A stretch of 59,599 bases of DNA from Bacteroidota bacterium (GTDB taxonomy: Bacteria; Bacteroidota; Bacteroidia; Chitinophagales; Chitinophagaceae), in the NCBI GenBank assembly GCA_023433345.1, contig JAEZDA010000014.1, positions 1 to 59,599 on the forward strand, read 5' to 3'. Position numbers and translations under genes: made by a program. The notes beneath the pieces were generated by a model. The model was not told the DNA's origin. It was given only the letters and a program-made list of their open reading frames with translations, and searched no databases. Positions 1-6,999 of the stretch are shown here, one piece after another; the stretch's first letter is position 1; every line of letters begins with the position of its first letter.

Positions 1-471
1 GTTTACAACACCTGCAAGTGCGTCTGCTCCGTAGATCACTGACATTGGACCTTCCACAATTTCAATTCTGTCTATTGAGTGCACATCAACCTGGTTGATG
101 TTGATCTCATTATTAAAACCCTGCCGGCCAACAAGGGGAACGCCGTCGATCAATATTTTCACGCTCTGCCCTGCAAGACCAGCCATTGAAAAATTTTGGC
201 CGCCTGTTGCCACATCATGACTCATTCGAACGTTAAGCTGGTTTTGAAGTATGCCCTGTAAATTGGTCGCTGCCATCTTCCTGATCACTTCAGAAGGCAC
301 AACTTTCACCTGGTAAACCGACTGCTTTAATGATTGCGGTTTGTACTGGCCTGTCACCACTATTTCCGAAAGATCTTTGGTTGACAAGGAATCATCCTGA
401 GCATAAAGAAATTCGATAGGGCCGGTAATCAGGAGAATCAGGGAGAGGACGGGCAGCGTTAACTTTTTCAT
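1..471 (-). CDS. TonB-dependent outer-membrane receptor, N-terminal part (truncated by window edge)
   Basis: The minus strand reads 157 codons from an ATG at 471 to the window edge, so the C-terminal beta-barrel is missing. It begins with a signal peptide (MKKLTLPVLS... ending near LYAQ), then a TonB-box-like EIVVTG and a plug domain with the typical 'ILIDGVPL', 'IDRIEIVEGPMSVIYGADALAGVVN' type sequence. Such receptors sit in the outer membrane and import chelated metals, cobalamin, haem or glycans using TonB energy. There is no N-terminal carboxypeptidase-like domain, so it is not a SusC type. The substrate cannot be told from the plug. It is divergent from the PdeM-like gene. Confidence 0.9.
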   Translation of the reverse strand, partial: MKKLTLPVLSLILLITGPIEFLYAQDDSLSTKDLSEIVVTGQYKPQSLKQSVYQVKVVPSEVIRKMAATNLQGILQNQLNVRMSHDVATGGQNFSMAGLAGQSVKILIDGVPLVGRQGFNNEININQVDVHSIDRIEIVEGPMSVIYGADALAGVVN

Positions 472-577
472 ACATATGTTTAAAACCGGTTGCAAAATTC
501 CTCGCAGTAAAGGAATAATAAAAGGAAAAAGTAAAATGTGACTGTTAAATGACATAAAAAGGTTGAGATGATGTGTG

Positions 578-585
578 TACTTTTG
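578..585 (+). promoter_or_regulatory. -7 promoter box (TACTTTTG) inside the first codons of the longest pdeM frame
   Basis: TACTTTTG is an exact match to the Bacteroidota -7 consensus TAnnTTTG. The predicted transcription start (about 589) is only 3 nt before an in-frame ATG at 592, so it argues for the shorter protein and a nearly leaderless mRNA. No clear -33 TTG is visible. Confidence 0.45.
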
Positions 586-591
586 CGGCCC

Positions 592-1242
592 ATGCGTCCT
601 CTTTTTCCTTTCCAGGTGTGTAACCAGCATCTGCTTATTTCCGGCGATCGATATATTTATTGGGAGGAAAAAAGTGCTTTGATCATGTCTGATTTGCACC
701 TGGGGAAGTCAGGCCACTTCAGGAAGAATGGTATTCCCGTTTCAGGAAGCGTTTTCAGGGAGGATATTGCACGACTGTCTGAAAGCATCCGGCTTTTCAA
801 CCCGAGGATGCTGATCCTTGTCGGCGATCTCTTTCACAGCAGTCATAATCGTGAGCATGAAGAGTTCATTCGTTGGCGAAATGATTTCCCTGTGCCTGCG
901 ATTGAGCTTGTAAAAGGAAACCACGACATACTTTCTAAAAAATTCTATTCTTCGGCAGGTATAACTGTACATCCCTTTCAATTTACACTGGATGAATTTT
1001 CGTTTGTGCATGACCGTGAGTGCTCCCCTGAAGTGCAGTCATATTGTTTTACAGGTCATATTCATCCCGGCGTCAGTTTGTATGGCCTTGCGAGGCAGCG
1101 GTTGAATTTCCCCTGTTTTTATTTTGGTAAGGACCATGCTGTTCTTCCTGCTTTTGGTAGATTCACCGGAACTTACCCTATAAAAGCAAAAACGGGTGAT
1201 CATGTGTTTGCCATCGCGGAAGGACAGATCCTGCCTTTATAA
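592..1242 (+). CDS. pdeM: PdeM-like ligase-associated metallophosphoesterase
   Basis: This is a calcineurin-like phosphoesterase with the full metal-binding motif series: MSDLHLGK, VGDLFHS, KGNHD and GHIHPG. The sequence pattern and length (about 216 aa) match the PdeM/'ligase-associated DNA damage response endonuclease' family, thought to process DNA ends. An upstream ATG at 568 adds eight residues (MMCVLLRP), but a consensus -7 box overlaps them, so the ATG at 592 (MRPLFPFQ) is preferred. In many bacteria pdeM sits beside an ATP-dependent ligase, an exonuclease and an Lhr helicase; here none is adjacent. The LigD gene at 25.8 kb is a different system. Confidence 0.8.
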   Translation: MRPLFPFQVCNQHLLISGDRYIYWEEKSALIMSDLHLGKSGHFRKNGIPVSGSVFREDIARLSESIRLFNPRMLILVGDLFHSSHNREHEEFIRWRNDFPVPAIELVKGNHDILSKKFYSSAGITVHPFQFTLDEFSFVHDRECSPEVQSYCFTGHIHPGVSLYGLARQRLNFPCFYFGKDHAVLPAFGRFTGTYPIKAKTGDHVFAIAEGQILPL

Positions 1243-1393
1243 AAGAGTGTCAGGCACCTTAGGGAAAGAGTGTAAAGCAAATACTACCTCTACCATACAT
1301 ATTACCCTTTTTTTTATCTGCAACTTTTTAAATCCGCTGCATTAACTTTACCCGACCTATCTATCTATTATTTAATAACCGAACTGAAAACGA

Positions 1394-1972
1394 ATGATTA
1401 GATTTTTCGCAACCGAAAAATTTAAAGAGATCACCTTGTCCGGACCGCTCCAACTCCGGTATGCAATTTCAAATTACGGCCGGCTGATCAGCTTTACTGA
1501 AAAATTTGAAGACGGAAGAATTGTTAACGGCTCTAAAGTGGAAGGATACCGGATCTTTCGCTACAAAACCAGAATTGACGGAAAGCTTCGTCATAAGCAT
1601 GCTTTCCTTTACAAACTTGTGGCTGAGCACTTTCTTGATAAACCGTCGGAAGATCACAAACATGTCATCCATCTCGATCATACCCGTGCCAATGATTACG
1701 CTGGAAACCTGAAATGGGTGACAAGAGATGAAATGCTGAATCATCAGCGTTTAAGCCCTGCCGTTATTGAGGCAAAGGAAAGGCTCGCAGAGAACAATGG
1801 CAACCGCGATGGAAATAAACTCACCACTACAAAGGTGATAATGCTCAAAAAGCAACTCGCGGATCCCAACAGGAAAACAAGAATAAAGATGCTTGCAAAG
1901 CAATTCGGAATCAGTGAGATGCAGGTTTACCGGATCAAGTCAGGAGAGAACTGGGGCCACATTAAAATTTAG
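1394..1972 (+). CDS. HNH endonuclease-like protein with NUMOD4-type N-terminus and HTH tail
   Basis: 192 aa. Residues 20-60 look like a NUMOD4 segment ('AISNYGRLISF ... GYRIFRYK'); residues about 70-120 carry an HNH-type core (HKHAFLYKLVAEHFL, HLDHTRANDYAGNLKWVT), close to the HNH_3 family of homing-type endonucleases. Residues 160-190 form a helix-turn-helix (KMLAKQFGISEMQVYRIKSG). The first H is present, then the usual N..NL-W pattern. It is free-standing, not inside an intron or intein, and no repeat flanks it. Its stop overlaps the stop of the convergent proline dehydrogenase by 11 nt. It may be a domesticated relative of a homing nuclease used in DNA binding; its role is unknown. Confidence 0.7.
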   Translation: MIRFFATEKFKEITLSGPLQLRYAISNYGRLISFTEKFEDGRIVNGSKVEGYRIFRYKTRIDGKLRHKHAFLYKLVAEHFLDKPSEDHKHVIHLDHTRANDYAGNLKWVTRDEMLNHQRLSPAVIEAKERLAENNGNRDGNKLTTTKVIMLKKQLADPNRKTRIKMLAKQFGISEMQVYRIKSGENWGHIKI

Positions 1973-3191
1973 CTGCAGATTTTCTTCTCTGCAACTCGGT
2001 TTTTATCAATTCAAGCTCGCGGCCGGTTTGCCCGGCTACAGATGAATTTTCTTCTGCACGCCTCATAAGGTAGGGAATAACATCTCCGATGGGGCCAAAG
2101 GGGAGATATTTACTAACCGAATAACCTTCCGCGGCAAGATTGAAAGTGATCTGATCGCTCATGCCGAATAATTGTGAAAAATGTACATGAGAATGGTCCT
2201 TACCGATTCCTTTTGAGGCCATCACGGTTACCGCGAGTTTGTTGCTTTCCTCATTATGAGAAGCGATGATCACAGAAATTCCTGCAATACGGTCAAGACA
2301 AAATTCCACTGCTTCATTATAATCTGCATCGCAGGAAGTTTTATCAGGCTGAATTGGTGAAGGATATTTTTTCTCACTGGCTCTCTCCCGCTCCTTCTCC
2401 ATATAGGCACCACGAACTAATTTGGCACCCAGCGTAAAATTCTCCCGCTTCGCTGCATCATAATTTTCTTTCAGAAAAGAAAGACGGTCGTGCCTGTACA
2501 ATTGGTAAGTATTAAAAACAATTACTGATCGAGTGTTGAACTCCTGCATCATTACCATGGCCAATGCATCTACAGGATCCTGTATCCAGGTTTCTTCTGC
2601 ATCTATCAATACTCCAATTCGTTTATCCTTGGCCGTTATGCAGATCCTTCTGAGCCTTTCCTCAACCCTGCTCCACTCCTGTTGTTCAGATTTTGGCAGT
2701 GCTTTTATTACATCCCGGTAACGATCTACTAAGGGCCCACTGGCTGCTTTCATTCCCGCATCAATTATTTCAAGTAATGAAAACCGTGCGATACCGGTAA
2801 CTTTAATGCTCATGAATGGGATATTTTTCTGTGTAGCGGCAAATTCAATTACACGAATGAATTGCTCCGTCGACTCACTGAATCCGTTCTCGCCATCATT
2901 TCCGCCTTCCACTCCATAATCTAAAATAACCTGCACTTTATAATCCGCCAGTTTGTTAACCACAGGCACTGTTGCATCCAGGGTTTCACCACCTACGAAC
3001 TGGCGAAAAATTGTTGATTTCACCAAACCTTTTGCAAATGGAAAATTGATCTTTATTGCGCCCGGTATGAGGTTGAGGCCAAGCTTTACCATTGCAGGCT
3101 TTCCCATTAAATTGAAGAGAAAATGGGCGCTTTTAAGTTCTGCATCAGTTTTATAGGCGAAAGCGATCTCTGTATTGTTGAAAGATATCAT
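1962..3191 (-). CDS. Proline dehydrogenase (FAD-dependent)
   Basis: 409 aa, TIM-barrel PRODH family. It oxidises L-proline to pyrroline-5-carboxylate at the membrane and passes electrons to quinone. Signature elements visible are 'VILDYGVEGG', 'MSIKVTGIARF', 'GVLIDAEETWIQDPVDALAM', 'FTLGAKLVRGAYMEKERERA' and 'VIIASHNEES ... HVHFSQLFGMSDQITFNLA', with the C-terminal 'YLPFGPIGDVIPYLMRRAEENSS' that binds the carboxylate through paired Arg. It is the monofunctional form, without the P5C dehydrogenase half. The -7 box TAACTTTG ends four nt before the ATG, suggesting a leaderless message. Confidence 0.93.
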   Translation of the reverse strand: MISFNNTEIAFAYKTDAELKSAHFLFNLMGKPAMVKLGLNLIPGAIKINFPFAKGLVKSTIFRQFVGGETLDATVPVVNKLADYKVQVILDYGVEGGNDGENGFSESTEQFIRVIEFAATQKNIPFMSIKVTGIARFSLLEIIDAGMKAASGPLVDRYRDVIKALPKSEQQEWSRVEERLRRICITAKDKRIGVLIDAEETWIQDPVDALAMVMMQEFNTRSVIVFNTYQLYRHDRLSFLKENYDAAKRENFTLGAKLVRGAYMEKERERASEKKYPSPIQPDKTSCDADYNEAVEFCLDRIAGISVIIASHNEESNKLAVTVMASKGIGKDHSHVHFSQLFGMSDQITFNLAAEGYSVSKYLPFGPIGDVIPYLMRRAEENSSVAGQTGRELELIKTELQRRKSAAKF

Positions 3192-3195
3192 TCCA

Positions 3196-3203
3196 CAAAG
3201 TTA
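3196..3203 (-). promoter_or_regulatory. -7 promoter box of the proline dehydrogenase gene
   Basis: The minus strand reads TAACTTTG, an exact TAnnTTTG match. The predicted start of transcription (about 3192) is next to the ATG at 3191, so the mRNA would have essentially no 5' leader. The -33 element is weak. Confidence 0.5.
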
Positions 3204-3271
3204 GCGTACCAGGTCTATTACATTTATGTTATTAATCATCTCCCCGGGAAAAAGAACTTACCGGTTACACA

Positions 3272-3279
3272 TATCTTTG
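3272..3279 (+). promoter_or_regulatory. -7 promoter box of the acyl-CoA thioesterase gene
   Basis: TATCTTTG matches TAnnTTTG exactly and lies 20 nt before the ATG at 3299. It is back to back with the proline dehydrogenase promoter. Confidence 0.5.
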
Positions 3280-3298
3280 CGAAAATTTTTTAAGTACT

Positions 3299-3814
3299 AT
3301 GCAAGGGAAGAAAGCTGCGGAAAGTTTCACAATCATGAACGAACTGGTTTTGCCTAATGATACCAATATATTCGGAAACCTCATGGGCGGCCGGTTAATG
3401 TATTGGATGGACATAGCCGCAGGCATGGCTGCAGGAAAGCATTGTAACGCGCCTTCTATGACCGCATCCGTGGACAACCTTTCTTTCAAAACCCCTATTA
3501 AGCTTGGAAATATCGTGCATATTCAGGCGAAGGTGAGCAGAGCTTTCAATACAAGCATGGAAATTCACCTGAAAGTTTGGGGTGAAGATCTTCAACAACA
3601 ATACCGGTATGAAAGTAATGAAGCTTATTTCACTTTTGTGGCACTTGACCCTAACAGGAAACCGCGGCCCGTACCGGCTCTTATTCCGGAAACAGAGGAA
3701 GAACAAAAAGTTTTTGACGGCGCTTTAAGACGCAGGCAACTTCGCCTGATACTGGCCGGAAAAATGCATCCTGATGATGCTTCGGAATTGAGGAGTTATT
3801 TTATAAACAAATAA
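3299..3814 (+). CDS. Acyl-CoA thioesterase, hotdog fold (YciA/ACOT type)
   Basis: 171 aa. One hotdog domain with the acyl-CoA hydrolase signature 'VLPNDTNIFGNLMGGRLMYWMDIAAGMAA': the Asn-Gly-Gly loop followed by the catalytic Asp in the central helix. This is followed by 'TASVDNLSFKTPIKLG' and 'RAFNTSMEIHLKVW'. It hydrolyses acyl-CoA to free acid and CoA in the cytoplasm. The C-terminus is extended by about 25 residues compared with YciA. A second, shorter paralogue lies at 46774-47223. Confidence 0.88.
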   Translation: MQGKKAAESFTIMNELVLPNDTNIFGNLMGGRLMYWMDIAAGMAAGKHCNAPSMTASVDNLSFKTPIKLGNIVHIQAKVSRAFNTSMEIHLKVWGEDLQQQYRYESNEAYFTFVALDPNRKPRPVPALIPETEEEQKVFDGALRRRQLRLILAGKMHPDDASELRSYFINK

Positions 3815-3863
3815 CAGCTCCTCACAGAAGGGAGAGAAAAGAACTCTTTCAATTGTTATGTAA

Positions 3864-4670
3864 CTAACGGTGTTGGCCAAACGCCCAAAGAAGAAATGCC
3901 GGAAATGCTTTTCCCCATGTGGTAACATCATGACGGCCATCTTCAAGTTGAAGATATCGTATACTTGATTCAGGGCAGCCCTTAAGCTTCAATTCTTCAA
4001 TAAGACTAACCGTATCGTCAATCGAATCAATGATCCCGTTATTGTTTCGGTCGGCGGTTTCATCAAGCGTTCCCACCTCAAAAAAGAAACGCTGCCATGG
4101 ATGATATCTCCCATCTCTTACCTGGCGATGCATAATGCGATGCAAGTTCTCGTCAAAATTTTCATCATCCTGCGATACTTCCCTCCACCAAAATGATCCG
4201 CTGAAAGCCGCCGCAATTGTAAATTCCGTGGGGTGATTCCAAACCATATCCATCGCGCACAACCCACCAAGTGAAAAGCCTGCAAATGCCTTCTGCCGGA
4301 ATGATGCCTGGTAATGACTACGTATAAAAGGAAGTAATTCTTCCAACACGAACCGGTTATGCATTATGGCTTTGGCGCCGCGCCCTTTATAATCAAGTAT
4401 TCTGGCAGTACCGTATTCATTCTTCCGGTCTCTTCCACAATGCAAGCCTACGCACATTAAAGATTGGAGCGGTCTCAACTTCCTGGTTTCAGAAAGAATA
4501 GAATTGAAATCCATTGTCAGGAGATCTTGCCCGTCATTAATAAGTAACAATGAAGTGTCCTCACTGAGATGTGGTGGAAGATAGCAGTCAACGGTAACCG
4601 GGCGCTCAAGAAAACGGGAGTCAATTGTAAAGGTCTCAATGTCTGTCAGCGCGATATGTATTGAAGGCAT
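3864..4670 (-). CDS. Alpha/beta-hydrolase, esterase D/Fes-like family
   Basis: 268 aa, no signal peptide. The fold is the putative esterase family (PF00756 type): an N-terminal beta sandwich with 'VTVDCYLPPHLSEDTSLLLINDGQDL', the nucleophile elbow GFSLGG (Ser), and a late 'LEDGRHDVTTWGKAFPAFLLW' that supplies the catalytic His. The insert 'DRNNNGIIDSIDDT' looks like a Ca-binding loop. It is divergent from the ATP-grasp/GCS2 pair at 4845-6938; in many Bacteroidota this esterase travels with that pair, which hints at a shared peptide-like product, but the substrate is unknown. Confidence 0.8.
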   Translation of the reverse strand: MPSIHIALTDIETFTIDSRFLERPVTVDCYLPPHLSEDTSLLLINDGQDLLTMDFNSILSETRKLRPLQSLMCVGLHCGRDRKNEYGTARILDYKGRGAKAIMHNRFVLEELLPFIRSHYQASFRQKAFAGFSLGGLCAMDMVWNHPTEFTIAAAFSGSFWWREVSQDDENFDENLHRIMHRQVRDGRYHPWQRFFFEVGTLDETADRNNNGIIDSIDDTVSLIEELKLKGCPESSIRYLQLEDGRHDVTTWGKAFPAFLLWAFGQHR

Positions 4671-4777
4671 TCACGTAAATATAAGCAGATCCTATAAAAC
4701 CCTGATAAAAAAACTTCCTGGAAAAATCACTAACCATTCTCCTGATGCAATTTGCTTTCGATGCACTGAAAAACATT

Positions 4778-4809
4778 TTTGTTTTATTACGCTCTTAAAA
4801 ATATATTTG
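4778..4809 (+). promoter_or_regulatory. Bacteroidota promoter (-33 TTTG, -7 TATATTTG) for the ATP-grasp/GCS2 operon
   Basis: TTTG at 4778-4781 and TATATTTG at 4802-4809 are separated by 20 nt, which fits the TTTG-N19/20-TAnnTTTG consensus of the group's main sigma factor. The predicted leader before the ATG at 4845 is about 32 nt. Confidence 0.6.
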
Positions 4810-4844
4810 AACAGATGTGTATTTGATGACCTTAAACAACATTC

Positions 4845-5798
4845 ATGAAAAAGATCGGAGTACTGTTTGGCCAGGAAAGAAGCTTTCCGGAAGCTCTAGT
4901 TAACAGGATAAATCAAAAAAAACAATCTGGCATTTTCGCCGAACCTGTTCGCATTGATAAGGTGATGCAGGGCGAGCCCAGCGGATACTCTGTTATCTTC
5001 GACCGTATTTCACAAGATGTTCCCTTTTACAGGGCCTTTCTGAAAAACGCAGCCTTATGCGGCACTGCGGTGTTGAACAACCCGTTTTGGTGGAGCGCAG
5101 ATGAAAAGTTTTTCAATAACTGCCTTGCAACAAAAATCAATGTACCGGTTCCAAAAACCGTAATCCTTCCTTCGCACGCAATGCCTCCCGATACAAGTGA
5201 AGGATCGTTTTCAAACCTTGCTTACCCGCTGGATTGGGATGCTATTTTTAATTACGTTGGCTTCCCTGCTTACATGAAACCTTTTGCGGGCGGTGGCTGG
5301 AAGAACGTTTATAAACTTACCGGCATTGATGATTTCTTTGAAAAGCACGCTGAAACCGGAGAGCTGGTGATGCTGCTCCAGGAAGAAATAATTTTCGAAG
5401 AATACTACCGGTGTTATTGCATCGGCGGCAAACATGTTCGCATCATGAGTTATGAGCCCAGAAATCCGCATCATCTCCGGTATGCGGCAGATTTTAAACC
5501 TGATGCTCAGAAGCTGAAGATGATGGAAGATATCGTTATACGCATCAATCAATACCTTGGCTACGATTTTAATACAGTTGAACTTGCCCTGCGCAATGGT
5601 ATTCCCTATGCCATTGATTTTTGCAATCCCGCACCAGATGCAGAACGCACAAGTGTCGGCGAAGAAAATTTTGAGTGGGTTGTTGAAACCGCCTCTGAAT
5701 ACGCTATTGAAAGGGCCCTTAGTCAAAAAGACGGAGAGGATAATTTAACCTGGGGCGAATATGTAAAACGCAGCACCACAAACACCCGCCTGTATTAA
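4845..5798 (+). CDS. ATP-grasp carboxylate-amine ligase, function unknown
   Basis: 317 aa, RimK-like ATP-grasp fold. The nucleotide-binding elements are 'FPAYMKPFAGGGWKNVYKL' (the phosphate-binding loop and Lys) and 'VMLLQEEIIFEEYYRCYCIGGKHVRIM'; the metal-binding segment is 'GYDFNTVELALRNGIPYAIDFCNPAPDAE' with the expected Glu and Asn. Such enzymes join a carboxylate to an amine through an acyl phosphate. The gene is followed 31 nt later by a GCS2-family ligase in the same direction, so the two probably act in one pathway. The product is unknown; this is not glutathione synthetase by sequence. Confidence 0.8.
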   Translation: MKKIGVLFGQERSFPEALVNRINQKKQSGIFAEPVRIDKVMQGEPSGYSVIFDRISQDVPFYRAFLKNAALCGTAVLNNPFWWSADEKFFNNCLATKINVPVPKTVILPSHAMPPDTSEGSFSNLAYPLDWDAIFNYVGFPAYMKPFAGGGWKNVYKLTGIDDFFEKHAETGELVMLLQEEIIFEEYYRCYCIGGKHVRIMSYEPRNPHHLRYAADFKPDAQKLKMMEDIVIRINQYLGYDFNTVELALRNGIPYAIDFCNPAPDAERTSVGEENFEWVVETASEYAIERALSQKDGEDNLTWGEYVKRSTTNTRLY

Positions 5799-5828
5799 TC
5801 CGGCAAGCAAAAAAACAATACTATTTCA

Positions 5829-6938
5829 ATGGCAATTTCATTTAAACAATTCACGCTCGGTATTGAAGAAGAATACATGGTGATAGATCCCTTCACCCGT
5901 GAGCTCAGAAGTCATGAACAAAAAATAGTTCATGAAGGGCAAAAAGTAATTAAAGACAAGGTGAAGGCGGAAATGCATCAGGCCGTGGTGGAAGTAGGAA
6001 CGGATGTTTGCAATGATATAGATGAAGCATTTGTAGACGTTGCCATTTTGCGAAAAACCATTTCAGGCATTGCAGAAGAAATGGGTCTTTGGGTTGGAGC
6101 AAGCGGCACACATCCCTTCAGCCACTGGGAGAGCCAATTGATCACAGACCACGTGCGATATAGTGAAATTGTGAACGAACTGCAGGAAGCCGCGCGGAGC
6201 AATCTGATTTTTGGCCTGCACGTTCACGTAGGAATGGAAACCCGCGAACTGGCAATTCATATTGCCAATTCAGCACGATATTTTCTTCCTCACATCTTTG
6301 CATTGAGTACTAATTCGCCATTTTGGGAAGGAAGGCTTACCGGATACAAATCCTTCCGCACAAAGGTTTTCGAAAAATTCCCCCGTACAGGAATACCCGA
6401 TTGTTATAACAGCATTGAAGATTACGACAACTACATCAAATTATTGGTAAAAACCAATTGTATCGACAATGCTAAAAAGATATGGTGGGATCTTCGCGTG
6501 CATCCGTTCTTCAACACGGTTGAATTCCGCATTTGCGATATCCCGATGACAGTTCAGGAAACTGCAACTATCGCCGCTCTTTTCCAGGCAATTTGTGCCA
6601 AGCTTTACAAGCTCCGGATGCAAAACCTGAATTTTATAATGTACTCACGGGCACTGCTAAACGAAAATAAATGGCGCGCCAGTCGCTATGGCATTGAGGG
6701 CAGTATGATCGATTTTGGAAAAGAACAGGAGGTGAACACACGCGTTCTTATTTATGAACTTCTTGATTTTATTGATGATGTAGTTCCACACCTTGGTAGC
6801 AGAAATGCCATCTCCTTCGTGCATAAAATGCTTGAACAAGGCACCGGTGCCGACAGGCAGCTAAAGGTTTTTGAAGAAACAAGAAACCTCCAAGCGGTGA
6901 CCGATTACATCCACAGCCAGTTCCTGTATGGAATTTAA
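5829..6938 (+). CDS. Glutamate-cysteine ligase type 2 (GCS2/YbdK) family carboxylate-amine ligase
   Basis: 369 aa, the usual length of the YbdK family. It starts with the family hallmark 'LGIEEEYMVIDP' (metal-binding Glu), then 'GTHPFSHW', 'FGLHVHVGM', 'ALSTNSPFWEGRLTGYKSFRT' and 'HPFFNTVEFRICDIPMTVQE'. YbdK enzymes show weak gamma-glutamylcysteine synthesis in vitro, but the true substrates are mostly unknown. Adjacent ATP-grasp and esterase genes suggest synthesis of a small amide or peptide metabolite. It may be translated as the second gene of a two-gene operon. Confidence 0.85.
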   Translation: MAISFKQFTLGIEEEYMVIDPFTRELRSHEQKIVHEGQKVIKDKVKAEMHQAVVEVGTDVCNDIDEAFVDVAILRKTISGIAEEMGLWVGASGTHPFSHWESQLITDHVRYSEIVNELQEAARSNLIFGLHVHVGMETRELAIHIANSARYFLPHIFALSTNSPFWEGRLTGYKSFRTKVFEKFPRTGIPDCYNSIEDYDNYIKLLVKTNCIDNAKKIWWDLRVHPFFNTVEFRICDIPMTVQETATIAALFQAICAKLYKLRMQNLNFIMYSRALLNENKWRASRYGIEGSMIDFGKEQEVNTRVLIYELLDFIDDVVPHLGSRNAISFVHKMLEQGTGADRQLKVFEETRNLQAVTDYIHSQFLYGI

Positions 6939-6999
6939 TACCGGCTTTATTACGAATTAAGATTTAGGAATCAAGGATTCGGATCTAGAAACAATCATT

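Noticed and set aside
1394..1972. Mobile intron or insertion element carrying the HNH gene
   Set aside because: No intron fold, terminal inverted repeats or target duplications flank the gene.
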